Shown here in pieces: positions 17,089 through 26,259 of a DNA stretch of 64,000 nucleotides. The notes beneath the pieces are model-generated. The model was not told the origin of the DNA. It ran no database searches and saw only the letters and a program-made list of their open reading frames with translations. How positions within the stretch are numbered: position 1 is the stretch's first letter; each line of letters starts with the position of its first letter. Location: the NCBI GenBank assembly GCA_041399205.1, contig JAWKTK010000014.1:169814-233813 (forward strand), written 5' to 3'. The position numbers and the translations under genes were made by a program. This DNA is from JAGQOZ01 sp041399205 (GTDB lineage Bacteria > Planctomycetota > Planctomycetia > Pirellulales > Pirellulaceae).

Positions 17089-17918
17089 TCAATGATCTTG
17101 AGGGCCGTCACTTCTTCGGCAATTTGGTTCACCAACGTCCAAAGCCTGATCGATATCGCCTTGTTCGAAAACGACCTGGGCTTGGCGTGCCAATTCAATG
17201 GCAGTCTGGGTGGCGTGGGTTTCGCTACGCTGCTGCAATCGACACACAACAGCTCGGCCACTTGTTTATCGTGAGGAATCAACTGATGCAGACGTTCCAC
17301 TTTGGAAAGGATCGCATCGACTGCGTTGGAACTGGGTGCCGTCTTGATGAAAGCTTCAGTGACACAATTTCGTCTGGTATGCTTCAGTCGCTGGTGCAGT
17401 TCGGCCGTGGCAGTCGATCGCAAACCAACGCGACAATCGAGTCGACCAGACGAAACGCCTCCTGCGGTTCGTTTGCCTTATCTGCTGTTTCGGCTAGATG
17501 AAGCAAACGCTGGGCCTCGTCCGTCTTGGCGATACGCTCGGTGTTATACTCGCGAATTAACGCTTGCGTTGGTCCGCCAACGCACTCAATTCTGAATGGC
17601 CTAGGTCTTGGATGCCATCTAGCAGCAGAGACGGCAGGAACGAATATTTGCCTTAACTGACGCAAATCTTCGGCTTTGGAAATTTGATTCTGGTAGTCGG
17701 TAATCTTGAGCTGCACCAATTCGCTCAGGTTGGTGCCGCATTCACCACAAAGAAAGACAACTTATTCGCCGGGGTTTTTGTGGTGACACGTCAGGCAAGG
17801 TTCCCACATTCGCTTGCCGCAGCTACCACAGAAACGAGCATGAGAATGATTTTTGTGGCTGCAGTGGATGCGGGCGGACGTTTCGATTGAGGTTGGTTTT
17901 GATTGATGTGTCAGGCAT
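17089..17918 (-). pseudogene. Zinc-ribbon plus helical-repeat protein (frame-disrupted)
   Basis: The ATG at 17918 overlaps the end of the DUF1573 gene. After a first frame break the N-terminus shows two zinc ribbons (RFCGSCGKRMWEPCLTC, then CGECGTNLSEL), interrupted by a stop that looks like an indel at about 17760. The rest is helical and TPR-like (YQNQISKAEDLRQLRQIF, KTDEAQRLLHLAETADKANE, RLHQLIPHDKQVAELLCRLQ, then ELARQAQVVFEQGDIDQALD) and ends near 17089. It sits between DUF1573 and PilM in a pilus-type operon. Zinc ribbons there may mediate protein contacts. At least four frame corrections are required, so boundaries are approximate. Confidence 0.5.
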
Positions 17919-19179
17919 GTCTTCTATTCGTTAAGAGCAAACCGGTGGTTTTCACGACGGCAAGATCCAGTTTCAGGTCCAAGGATTTCGATTCTTGGGT
18001 GTTCGAACTCAATCGACAGAGATCCCTGTTGCTGGTCCGCAATGTGCTGACAAGTGGGCGAACCTTTGGGAACGGTTATCTCCATACGATAGACGCCGCT
18101 GTTCGAATCGGCCTTAATGGGCGTTAGCTGAACGTGCAGAAAGTTAGGGACGGTCCGTATGGACTTGACCGTTAGATTGAGCTGGTCGTCTCGGACTTTG
18201 ACCGTAATATTGCGTTAAGCCTTGGCTACTAGGTACGACACCCAACTCAATGCGACCAGTCATGTCAATCTTGGGGCCGTATACAGCCACCGGCCAGATG
18301 ACTCGGCGCGAAGCGGCAGTTCGAGCTCGCGGCGGCACTCCTGCCCTACTTCGATTCCGGACCCAATGCGAAAAGTCTCCTCGAGGCAGATCGTGCAGGA
18401 AGTGTAGACCGCAGTCGGTAGCCCGCTTTAGATTCTAGACTGGCTAGTTCGTTAGCATCGACGGGTAGAATGTCCCGCCAAGTCATTCATGGACGATGTC
18501 ATGTGACGGATGTCAAATGCGTCCCAAACCTGAGAACAGACAATTGTTTCGACCACTTCCGTCTTGCCCGGTGCGATGGTCGGCACTTCTAGAATCGGTG
18601 GATCTGCTCCAACGTAGATGTAGACATCGCCTTGGATGGTGAATCTCGTTCTTGCATGTCCGGTATATTGGTGCGAACCGTGGTCGTTTCCACGAATCGC
18701 CGATTGTTGGTCTTGGTTTGCCACTGCACTAAGATTTCAGCGGTCTCGCCGGGAAGAATGGGCTTCGTGGGAATCTGTGCCACGGTGCAGCTACAGGTCG
18801 AATTTCCTAGCTGCAACTGCAAGGGACCGTCTCCGACATTGACAAGTTTGAAAATGTGTTCTTTCTCCGTGAACGGATCCATGACACCAAAATCGTGCGA
18901 ATAGTTGGCGGCATCGATTCTTGGTGACCCCGATGGGACTTCCGCCATCGCCATATCGCCGCTTGCCGTCTCGTTTTCACTGGCGAATGCGTTTGATGGC
19001 ACAGATGCGATTGAATCGATTTGGAGCGTTGCGGCGGACACCGGGAATTTCTGTGAATTTGGCCCGCCGAGTGTCGTCGCTGATTGCGTGTTCGTGCGAA
19101 CCGTGTCAATGGAATCCGATGAACCACAGCCTGCAAGCAACAGCATGGAACACGTTAAGAACTGGGAAAGTTGACGCAT
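17911..19179 (-). CDS. DUF1573-domain lipoprotein (frame breaks in C-terminal half)
   Basis: It starts at 19179 with a lipoprotein signal (MRQLSQFLTCSMLLLAGC). After a Ser/Thr-rich spacer, residues 85-150 are a DUF1573 Ig-like domain: YSHDFGVMDPFTEKEHIFKL, then NSTCSCTVAQIPTKPILPGE and TNNRRFVETTTVRTNIPDM. The frame breaks near 18640 and continues in other frames (FTIQGDVYIYVGADPP, then ITVKVRDDQLNLTVKSI and GVYRMEITVPKG). It ends at 17911, or at about 17921 in the alternative frame. DUF1573 proteins are exported ASH/Ig-like proteins frequent in Planctomycetes and Bacteroidetes. The context with prepilin and PilM suggests envelope or pilus-associated work. Confidence 0.7.
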
Positions 19180-19280
19180 AACGGTCGTGAGTCCTGTCTT
19201 GGAAATATTCGCCGAAGGTGGAAGGAAAGCGAACAGTGTCTACATTGACACTGTTCGTTCAAGCGAAACAGCAAGCAGTC

Positions 19281-20555
19281 CTATTCGAAGACTTTGTATC
19301 CGTTCGGACTGGTCAAAAAGACACCGTTGAAAATCTTGCCAGCTGGCATTTCCACTGTGGAATCTCGGTAACCAATAACGGCATATTGTTGTTCGGTCAG
19401 ATTCGACGGAATGGGGAAACCGGGGTTTAGGTACTTGTCCTTGTTCAGATCGTTAAAGACTTGCACGCTGGAGTCCGCCATCAAGATGTTGGCCGAACCA
19501 GCGTGTACGGCAAACCAGTCTCGAGTGTCCTGCAGGTAAGTTTGCGAAGCGTCGGTCGGCGCTTGACAGCTACCAGCCGCTTCACATGCCGCTTGGACGC
19601 TTAAGTTGCCCGCTTGCTGGATCAAGTTCAACGTGCTGGAACTCGAATCCCAATAGGCAGGACCGTCATTAAAGGCTTCCGTCAACAATTCGCCTTGTTG
19701 CATGAACGTCTTGCTTTCTTGATTGTTGTTGGCAAACGGATCCGGCGTCGTTCCGTCACTCAAGAACGGACTGTACGCTACGTCATAGGCCAAAACTGCT
19801 TCGTCGGCATCACCCGGCGCGGCATCGCCTAGCAAAGCAACCGACGAGGAGACGACTTGAGAGTTTTCCAAAATTCGACGATTCAGACCGCCTCGAGTAG
19901 TACTGAGTCCCTTCAAGCCTTGCGAACCGGGGTTGCCAATTGCCAATACTGTCGGCGGCGTGGTGGAGGCATCAACAGAAACTTTGGCAGCCGATCGAAC
20001 GAAATGCCAACCAGCCGCATAATTCGAATTGTATCCTTTGTCGACCATCGCTCGCGCAATCAGTCTCGCTCGTTCTTCGCTTGTGGGAGCGGTATTTGCG
20101 AAGGTACCGGCACCGCCCGAACCCGACATGCCAGCCCACTGCGCGGCACCACAAATTCCCGAATTGAGTCGAGACAACGGTGCGCCGTCTTTGGCGTCCG
20201 TTGTATCCGCTCCATAAAGGTCATTCAGTTTTTCTGAACCTCGTAATGGGTTGGATGGACACAACATTTCATTCGGATTGCCGGCTTGAATGTTCACAAT
20301 ATCGGCAACCCAACCCCAAGTATCCATGCAACCGTCTCGGCGAAAATCACTCGCGCCGGTCGTCAATCGCTCTTGCGGATCCTTGTCCGCAAACATTTGC
20401 AAGGCCAAGCCGATTTGTCGCAAATTGTTTTGGCAAACCGAACCACGAGCACTCTCGCGAGCTCGCGAAAGCGCCGGCAAAATCAATGTAACCAGAATCG
20501 CGATGATGGCGATGACCACCAACAATTCTACTAGCGTGAAACCCTTCTTTTTCAT
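19281..20555 (-). CDS. Type IV prepilin-like DUF1559 protein
   Basis: It is 424 residues long from the ATG at 20555. The N-terminus is a classic class III signal: MKKKG followed by FTLVELLVVIAIIAILVTLI, cleaved by prepilin peptidase after Gly, with Glu at +5. A helix with SRARESARGSVCQNNLRQIG follows, then a DUF1559 C-terminal domain with Cys residues and a closing H-x-G-like segment (FAVHAGSANILMADSSVQVF). An alternative start 12 bases upstream adds MRFE. It is the first gene of a minus-strand operon with DUF1573, zinc-ribbon, PilM-like and DUF1559-lipoprotein genes. It is preceded by a structured leader at 20590-20690. Confidence 0.92.
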   Translation of the reverse strand: MKKKGFTLVELLVVIAIIAILVTLILPALSRARESARGSVCQNNLRQIGLALQMFADKDPQERLTTGASDFRRDGCMDTWGWVADIVNIQAGNPNEMLCPSNPLRGSEKLNDLYGADTTDAKDGAPLSRLNSGICGAAQWAGMSGSGGAGTFANTAPTSEERARLIARAMVDKGYNSNYAAGWHFVRSAAKVSVDASTTPPTVLAIGNPGSQGLKGLSTTRGGLNRRILENSQVVSSSVALLGDAAPGDADEAVLAYDVAYSPFLSDGTTPDPFANNNQESKTFMQQGELLTEAFNDGPAYWDSSSSTLNLIQQAGNLSVQAACEAAGSCQAPTDASQTYLQDTRDWFAVHAGSANILMADSSVQVFNDLNKDKYLNPGFPIPSNLTEQQYAVIGYRDSTVEMPAGKIFNGVFLTSPNGYKVFE

Positions 20556-20589
20556 TTCAAACCGCATGGCCCAGAAGCTTCCGAAGCAA

Positions 20590-20690
20590 CGTCTTTGACG
20601 CAGCCTCGATCCGGCTATGCCTCAGACGGTTACGTCGCCGCAGAGCCGGCCTCCGTTTCGCCGGACTCTGCCAACGTACCAACTCAACAC
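20590..20690 (-). promoter_or_regulatory. Structured RNA leader upstream of the prepilin gene, possible riboswitch
   Basis: Read on the minus strand this leader has a strong stem (GCAGAG-bulge-CCGGC pairing with GCCGG-CTCTGC, positions 20671-20640). It is followed by GGCGACGTAACC, then CATAGCCGGATCG, and a small AGCC/GGCT hairpin enclosed by GACG/CGTC. The start codon is only about 35 bases downstream. The 3' half recalls the class I cyclic-di-GMP (GEMM) riboswitch layout (GACGCAAAGCC, then AGCCGGGTT), but the match is imperfect and the usual CAAACC element is not evident. Confidence 0.4.
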
Positions 20691-20940
20691 CCTTTGAACA
20701 CCCGAGCCATGCCTGAAAAAATCCCAGGGGCTTGGGCTCAGGGGCTTCGTTTTTGCGAATGTCATCGAGACTCACAGCAGGATAGCCCCGATTGCTCGCA
20801 CGGTTGGGTATCCCAGATACCATTGTTCGATGCTGTGAACGCCCTTGTTCGACAGTAGTGCAGGTGGCATACCGTGCAATCGTCGTTGGCTAGAGCGTTT
20901 GGTGCTCGCCCGAGATCAGGCGGAATTGTTCGAATGGTAC
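20691..20940. other. Intergenic stretch between prepilin leader and CorA
   Basis: No gene is supported here. Short frames on both strands lack ribosome-binding sites or recognisable products. The promoter of the prepilin operon must lie in this stretch, but no convincing -35/-10 pair was found. Confidence 0.5.
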
Positions 20941-22071
20941 TTAGACTTCGTTGGAATCTTCCAATTGGCTGTCTTCCAGCAGCCAGCCTTTGCGTTTGAA
21001 ATAGTACAACAGACCGACGGCAACGACGGCCATGCCGCCCAGCACGCTGAAGTAGCCGAAACGCCATTGCGTTTCCGGCATGTTCCAAGGAGACCGAGTG
21101 TCAAAGTTCATACCGTACAGGCCGGTGATAAAGCTGAGTGGTATGAACAGCGTGGAAATAATCGTTAAGACTTTCATTACGTCGTTCATGCGATAGCTGA
21201 CAATCGACAGATAGAAGTCTCGTAGATCAGAACACATTTCCCAGTAGATATCCATCATATCCATCAGTTGGATCACGTGATCGTAGCAATCACGAATGTA
21301 CAATTGCGTTTCCGAACGAACGAATTCCGACGTGTTTCTGGAAAGCGACAGCATGGCTTCTCGATGAGGTCGAATGGACCTGCGCATGACGAGCAATTCG
21401 TTGCGAACGTCGTGAATTCGAGCCATCACGTGTTGAGACCGAGAAGTGGAAATCTGCACATCCAGATCCTCGATGCGTTCGGCAAAGTGATCGACAATGG
21501 GAAAGTAGGAATCGATCACCAGATCCAAGATGCAATAGGCCAAGTAATCGGCACCTTGGCTGCGAATCTTGCCAGCGTTGTCGCGGATTCGCTGCCGGAT
21601 CGCTTGGAACGAATCGTCCGGCCGCTCCTGCAGCGTAATCAACCAGCCGTTGCCGATGAACAGACTCACTTGTTCCGATTGCCCCGGTTCGCTAGACACA
21701 GGAAGTCGAACAACGACAAACAAATAGTTATCATATGACTCCACTTTCGCTCGCTGATGCACGTTCACGACATCTTCGATAGACAGCGGATGGATCTCAA
21801 ATTGCGCGGCGAAATCGGTCAGTGCTTGCCCGCTGGCGATCGCGCGAACGTCAATCCAAGTGATCTGATTCGCAGAAAGGTGCGTTCGAAAATCGACCAC
21901 TTGGTCAATTTGTTTTTCGGTCACTACATCCGAATTAAAGCACGTCACGTGGAAATCGTTATGCAGTGTCGGAGCCGGCGCCATCGAAACAACGCCCGGC
22001 GGCGCACCGTGGGAAGTGCGTCGTTTAAAGCGAGGACGTTTCTTGATTTTTCGTTTGAAGCGGCTCGACAT
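20941..22071 (-). CDS. corA: CorA-type magnesium/cobalt transporter
   Basis: It is about 376 residues long starting at MSSRFKRKIKKR (22071). The N-terminus is very basic. A large soluble domain carries WIDVRAIASGQ and IHPLSIEDV, followed by long helices. Two C-terminal transmembrane helices are joined by the diagnostic YGMNF loop (GLYGMNFDT), with a cytoplasmic KRKGW tail. CorA pentamers import Mg2+ (or Co2+/Ni2+) through the inner membrane, and GMN is the selectivity motif. It lies 24 bases downstream of the DUF983 gene on the same strand and the two are probably co-transcribed. Confidence 0.93.
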   Translation of the reverse strand: MSSRFKRKIKKRPRFKRRTSHGAPPGVVSMAPAPTLHNDFHVTCFNSDVVTEKQIDQVVDFRTHLSANQITWIDVRAIASGQALTDFAAQFEIHPLSIEDVVNVHQRAKVESYDNYLFVVVRLPVSSEPGQSEQVSLFIGNGWLITLQERPDDSFQAIRQRIRDNAGKIRSQGADYLAYCILDLVIDSYFPIVDHFAERIEDLDVQISTSRSQHVMARIHDVRNELLVMRRSIRPHREAMLSLSRNTSEFVRSETQLYIRDCYDHVIQLMDMMDIYWEMCSDLRDFYLSIVSYRMNDVMKVLTIISTLFIPLSFITGLYGMNFDTRSPWNMPETQWRFGYFSVLGGMAVVAVGLLYYFKRKGWLLEDSQLEDSNEV

Positions 22072-22095
22072 GACAAACCGTTCTGGCAAGGCGCG

Positions 22096-22476
22096 TTAGT
22101 TTTTGGTCTGAGCGTCCGTTTCCTGTAGCTTGCGAGGATCGACGAGAAAATCAAATCCCAGCCACATACTACGGGCGCGACGATAATACAGCAGTGGAAA
22201 CAGTACCGCAAAAGCCAGCAGGCCCCACAACACTTGCTGCGAATCATAGCGCCATTTGAAAACCAGCAACGGATAGGCGATGGAAATAATCAGCGCCGTG
22301 AGTCCGTAGTTGAAATAGATGGCACCTAAATAAAAACCGGTTTCTCGCTCATAAACCAATCCGCATTCAGGGCATTTCTTGAACATGCGCAACCAGGTTT
22401 CGTACAATTTGCCCTTGCCGCACCGAGGGCAACGTAGCGAAATCGCTCGACGAAACAACGTCGGAAAGTTACTCAT
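22096..22476 (-). CDS. DUF983 family membrane protein
   Basis: It is 126 residues long. An N-terminal zinc-ribbon-like pair (CPRCGKGKLYETWL, then CPECGLVYERE) is followed by two transmembrane helices (FNYGLTALIISIAYPLLVF and VLWGLLAFAVLFPLLYY) and a short tail (RARSMWLGFDFLVDP). The layout and length fit DUF983, an inner-membrane family of unknown function common in proteobacteria and planctomycetes. It precedes corA. Confidence 0.88.
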   Translation of the reverse strand: MSNFPTLFRRAISLRCPRCGKGKLYETWLRMFKKCPECGLVYERETGFYLGAIYFNYGLTALIISIAYPLLVFKWRYDSQQVLWGLLAFAVLFPLLYYRRARSMWLGFDFLVDPRKLQETDAQTKN

Positions 22477-22787
22477 CGCTTATTACTCGAATTCAGTTTT
22501 CTATCACCATGCAAAAATCGGAAAATCGGCCGGACAAACCAGATTCTAAAGCAACTTGCCAACGGCCACTAGGTAACGTAGACCGCGCCAAATGCTGCCT
22601 GCGAGAGGTTGCAGTGACGATCTTATCATTGCTTTTTATACGGTACGGTGAATTGGCAAACCTCGCCAAGTGCCGTACGATGTGAGCATGAAAATGCTTG
22701 GAAAATCACTGCAAGTCTTCGCGTTATGCTCTCGCCGTTGGCCATACTATTGGAGCTGATGGGGCTGTTGGGGCGAGACGAACTGGC
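22477..22787. other. Divergent intergenic region
   Basis: It lies between DUF983 (-) and the PQQ-like protein (+), so it should hold divergent promoters. No clear promoter boxes, hairpins or supported genes were seen. Short frames on both strands lack a good ribosome-binding site. Confidence 0.5.
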
Positions 22788-22873
22788 ACATGTTGCTGAT
22801 GATGGTAATGGGGATGGCAGCATTTGGCATGGGCCGAATCCTGGAAGGATTTGGAACGGACGCTAAACAGTGA
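22788..22873 (+). CDS. Possible tiny membrane peptide
   Basis: A 27-codon frame (MLLMMVMGMAAFGMGRIL and a short charged tail) ends 22 bases before the start of the PQQ-like gene. It is strongly hydrophobic and Met-rich. A longer version upstream in the same frame is cut by a TGA at about 22759, so it could also be the end of a small gene with one error. There is no ribosome-binding site to support it. Confidence 0.2.
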
Positions 22874-22895
22874 AGCTGAGACACGGAACAAACGA

Positions 22896-25070
22896 ATGAA
22901 GCGGTTGATGCGAATTGCAATCTGGTGGTTCGCAAGTGCGTTCTTGGCCGTGCCAGTCTTAGCGGAACCGCCGGCCGGGGCGTCTATTGACCAAGTGGAT
23001 GGTCGCGACCAGACCGATCTGGAACGATTGCACGAATTGATTGCTTCGGGCAAGACAGATGCGGCCGGTGTCCTGTACGCCCAATTGGTTGATCGATCTG
23101 GTGATCGCATGGTGGGAACAGGCCCAGCAAACGGTGGCGAGCGATTCGTGCCTTTGAGATCGGCGTTGTCGCGTCAGCTCTTGACAGACTCGGCAGCGGA
23201 AGGTGTCGTTCAAGAAATTCGGCGAAGTGGTGATGCCGCAGCGAACGCTCGTTGGGCGGAAATCATGGATTCGCAACGAACTCCGCACATCGATCGACCG
23301 GCGTTGCTGGCCGATTTCATTCGCCAGCACCCGTTAGCCTCGGCTTGGGACGATGCATTGATAGCTGCGATTGACTTGGCGATTTCACAAGCGGACGGTT
23401 TACAAGCGGAACGACTCATCCAGCTGGCGTTGGACTGGAATCGCATTCAAGAGTCGGTTCGCATCTCGGAGCGGTCAGCCGAAATCGCCGCTCGTTCCAT
23501 CCTGCTGACTTTGCTTAACGGGCAGACAGAGGTTGCGAAGATTCGTTTTCAAGCGTTTGCACAGCAGTGGCCAGAGGCGCGAGCAGCCTTTGCCGGTACG
23601 GACGGTTTGTTATTGGATCAGCTGAGACGATTGGTCGACGCCGCAGACACATGGCCGCAGCAATTTCCGACCGTTGCCGGCAATACCATTACGGTTGATG
23701 GGGCGAGCGATGTTCCGGAGTGGCGACAACAGACTACCTTACGTCTGCTGTGGCGACATCCGTTGCCTTCGCCCTTTCAGCGCAGTGCGTTGAGTCTGGC
23801 CATGGACAATCTGCTTGAGATAGGAGTCGGTGAATCACGAGAATCACCGTTGTCTGTCTTGCCGACGGTGCACCAAGGCAACGTTTTTTTTCACGATGGA
23901 TTGACGTTGCGAGCGTTACAGTTGGCGGACGGTCGAGCGCTCGCATGGGCAGCGGATGACGGAGTGATCTATGCGTTGCCGGAAGCGGGCAGAAGTGAGA
24001 TTCGTCCATTGGAGGCTGCCGGAGTCGCTCGGTTTTCGCTGGCGGTTCGAAACGAACGCCTGGTGGCTCGGATGGGAAATCCAGTGACATTTCAAGCCAA
24101 CTCCAACACCGGGGTGGAAATCCCGAGCCGGATTGTCGAATTGGATTTGGCTGCCGAAGGCAAGCTGGCGTACTCGCCTATTGAACCTTGGGATGCCACC
24201 TTTTCGTTCTTAGGGACGCCCGTCGTTGATGGCGAATTCACTTATGTAGCGTTGCAGCAAAATGGCGGCGTGCCGGCGCTATGGTTGGCGGCGTATGCGG
24301 AAGATCGCTTGTTATGGAAGACACAGATTTGTTCCGGGCATTCATGTTTTTCGGCGCGGACCAACGAGATTTCGCATCGTACGGTAACGTTAGTGGGGCA
24401 AACGCTGTTCGTCTGTTCCGATACGGGCATCATTGCAGCGTTGGATGCAAATGACGGACAAATGCTGTGGATGTATCGCTATGTTCGATCGGAAGTGCAA
24501 CCCGTAAATCTAGTCGAACGACCTTGGCACAGCGAACGCAACTATACCGCTCCGCTGTATCACCAAGGGCGATTATTTGTCGCGCCGGCCGATCTTGACG
24601 GCATCTTGGCGTTGGACGCGGCGACAGGGCAATTCCTGTGGCAGACCAAAACCTCGAAAGGAACTTTGGATGCTGTGCATTTATTGGGTGCCACCAAATC
24701 GTTGCTGATGGCCAGTGGCCGCCGCTTGTGGTGGATCAACGCCGCGACCGGCGGCCCGGCCGTGATAGACGTGACGGACGCCGGACAAACTAATCCGTGG
24801 CCCACCAGCTTGATGTCAGGAACAACCGCGTGGGGCAAGGGCGTTGTGCTGGGGGACGTATTGTTGTGGACGGTGCGGACGGATCGAGGTGATTTCTTGC
24901 AGGCATGGGACTGTACGCTGGCAACGCCATTGCAGCAGATTTCATTGACCGATTTTGGCGTTCAAGCGGGACATTTGTTGATCTGGGAAAACTTTCTGTT
25001 GGTTGCTTCGGCCCAAGAACTGGTTTGCTTTCAAGTCTTGGCGGATCGAACTGGTCTAGACACAAAATAG
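22896..25070 (+). CDS. Exported PQQ/BamB-like beta-propeller protein
   Basis: The start at 22896 (MKRLMRIAIWWF) gives a signal peptide cleaved after VLAEPPAGA; the upstream in-frame codons lack this. The product is about 724 residues. Residues 30-240 are helical (TPR-like). The C-terminal half contains beta-propeller blades of the PQQ type: LWKTQICSG, GIIAALDANDGQMLWMYRY, LFVAPADLDGILALDAATGQ and FLWQTKT. Such propellers act as periplasmic assembly factors (BamB) or quinoprotein enzymes. No calcium/PQQ-site residues are evident, so a binding role is more likely. It ends 121 bases before the MoxR gene and may lead that operon. Confidence 0.8.
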   Translation: MKRLMRIAIWWFASAFLAVPVLAEPPAGASIDQVDGRDQTDLERLHELIASGKTDAAGVLYAQLVDRSGDRMVGTGPANGGERFVPLRSALSRQLLTDSAAEGVVQEIRRSGDAAANARWAEIMDSQRTPHIDRPALLADFIRQHPLASAWDDALIAAIDLAISQADGLQAERLIQLALDWNRIQESVRISERSAEIAARSILLTLLNGQTEVAKIRFQAFAQQWPEARAAFAGTDGLLLDQLRRLVDAADTWPQQFPTVAGNTITVDGASDVPEWRQQTTLRLLWRHPLPSPFQRSALSLAMDNLLEIGVGESRESPLSVLPTVHQGNVFFHDGLTLRALQLADGRALAWAADDGVIYALPEAGRSEIRPLEAAGVARFSLAVRNERLVARMGNPVTFQANSNTGVEIPSRIVELDLAAEGKLAYSPIEPWDATFSFLGTPVVDGEFTYVALQQNGGVPALWLAAYAEDRLLWKTQICSGHSCFSARTNEISHRTVTLVGQTLFVCSDTGIIAALDANDGQMLWMYRYVRSEVQPVNLVERPWHSERNYTAPLYHQGRLFVAPADLDGILALDAATGQFLWQTKTSKGTLDAVHLLGATKSLLMASGRRLWWINAATGGPAVIDVTDAGQTNPWPTSLMSGTTAWGKGVVLGDVLLWTVRTDRGDFLQAWDCTLATPLQQISLTDFGVQAGHLLIWENFLLVASAQELVCFQVLADRTGLDTK

Positions 25071-25191
25071 CGGTCGATGTGTTAAGATAGATCAGTTGAT
25101 TCGTCTTCAATGGAAAGACGTCCGTTTGTTCGCACTCGCGCGAAGCCGCCCACCGCGGCATCATACAGTAACTCGTAGCTCGGATACCTGC

Positions 25192-26259
25192 ATGCCTAAC
25201 TCGGCCGATTCCCAAATGTCTGACGAACAGGCGATACAGCGTCTGCAATTGGCCAAACGCAATGTATTGGCCGAATTGTCCAAAGTCATTGTTGGCCAAG
25301 CAGCCGTCATGGACGAAATCTTGGTCGGGCTGTTTTCGCAAGGTCATTGCCTTTTGGTCGGCGTGCCAGGACTGGCCAAGACGCTGATGGTTCGCACTTT
25401 GGCGTCGACACTTTCTCTGGACTTTCGTCGCATTCAGTTCACTCCGGACTTGATGCCATCGGACATTACCGGCACGGAATTGATTCACCAATCGGCCGAT
25501 GGTTTGAACCGCGAGTTAAAATTTGTGCCTGGCCCTGTGTTTGGCAATATCATTCTTGCAGACGAAATCAATCGGACTCCGCCCAAAACCCAAGCCGCAA
25601 TGCTGGAAGCCATGCAAGAGAGACAAGTGACGGTCAGCGGAATGCGTCATCCGTTGCCGTCGCCATTTTTTGTGTTGGCCACGCAAAATCCAATTGAACA
25701 AGAAGGTACGTACCCTTTGCCGGAAGCGCAATTGGATCGCTTCATGCTGAATATCTTGGTCGATTATCCCAGCGAAGACGAAGAATTAGCCATCGTGCAA
25801 AGGACGACGTCAGGCCATGTCGATTCCGTGTCGGCAACGTTAGATGCGGACGAAATTGCTATGCTGTGCCAAGTGGTGCGGCGAGTTCCGGTGGCGGAAC
25901 CCATTGCCCGTTATGCCGTGCGGATCGCGCGACAAACGCGTCCCGATCAACCGGCTGCGTCCGAATTCGTACAACAGTATGTCATGTGGGGCGCGGGACC
26001 CAGAGCGAGTCAGTATTTGGTACTGGGCGCCAAAGCCCGCGCCGCCTTGGACGGACGTTTGTTCGTTTGTGAAGACGATATTCGCGCGTTGGCGCCGTCC
26101 GTGCTGCGACATCGCCTTCGCACCAACTACAACGCCGATTCGGAAGGCATTACTGCAGACGATATCATTCAAAACGTGATCAATTCAACTTCTCTTGTCG
26201 CAGGTGGATCGCGAAGTGAGACCATTGCAAAAGCATTTAGATCCGCGAACACTGACTAA
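25192..26259 (+). CDS. MoxR-type AAA+ ATPase
   Basis: The frame is open from 25096, but the family N-terminus fits the ATG at 25192 (MPNSADSQMSD) or 25216. Walker A is GVPGLAKT, Walker B is ILADEINR, and sensor 1 is the ATQNPIEQEG segment. The arginine finger and sensor 2 region (YPLPEAQLDRFM) are also recognisable. MoxR ATPases are cytoplasmic chaperones that work with VWA-domain partners. The DUF58, BatA-like and VWA genes that follow are exactly those partners. The C-terminus overlaps the DUF58 frame by 65 bases, which may reflect a small indel near the end. Confidence 0.92.
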   Translation: MPNSADSQMSDEQAIQRLQLAKRNVLAELSKVIVGQAAVMDEILVGLFSQGHCLLVGVPGLAKTLMVRTLASTLSLDFRRIQFTPDLMPSDITGTELIHQSADGLNRELKFVPGPVFGNIILADEINRTPPKTQAAMLEAMQERQVTVSGMRHPLPSPFFVLATQNPIEQEGTYPLPEAQLDRFMLNILVDYPSEDEELAIVQRTTSGHVDSVSATLDADEIAMLCQVVRRVPVAEPIARYAVRIARQTRPDQPAASEFVQQYVMWGAGPRASQYLVLGAKARAALDGRLFVCEDDIRALAPSVLRHRLRTNYNADSEGITADDIIQNVINSTSLVAGGSRSETIAKAFRSANTD

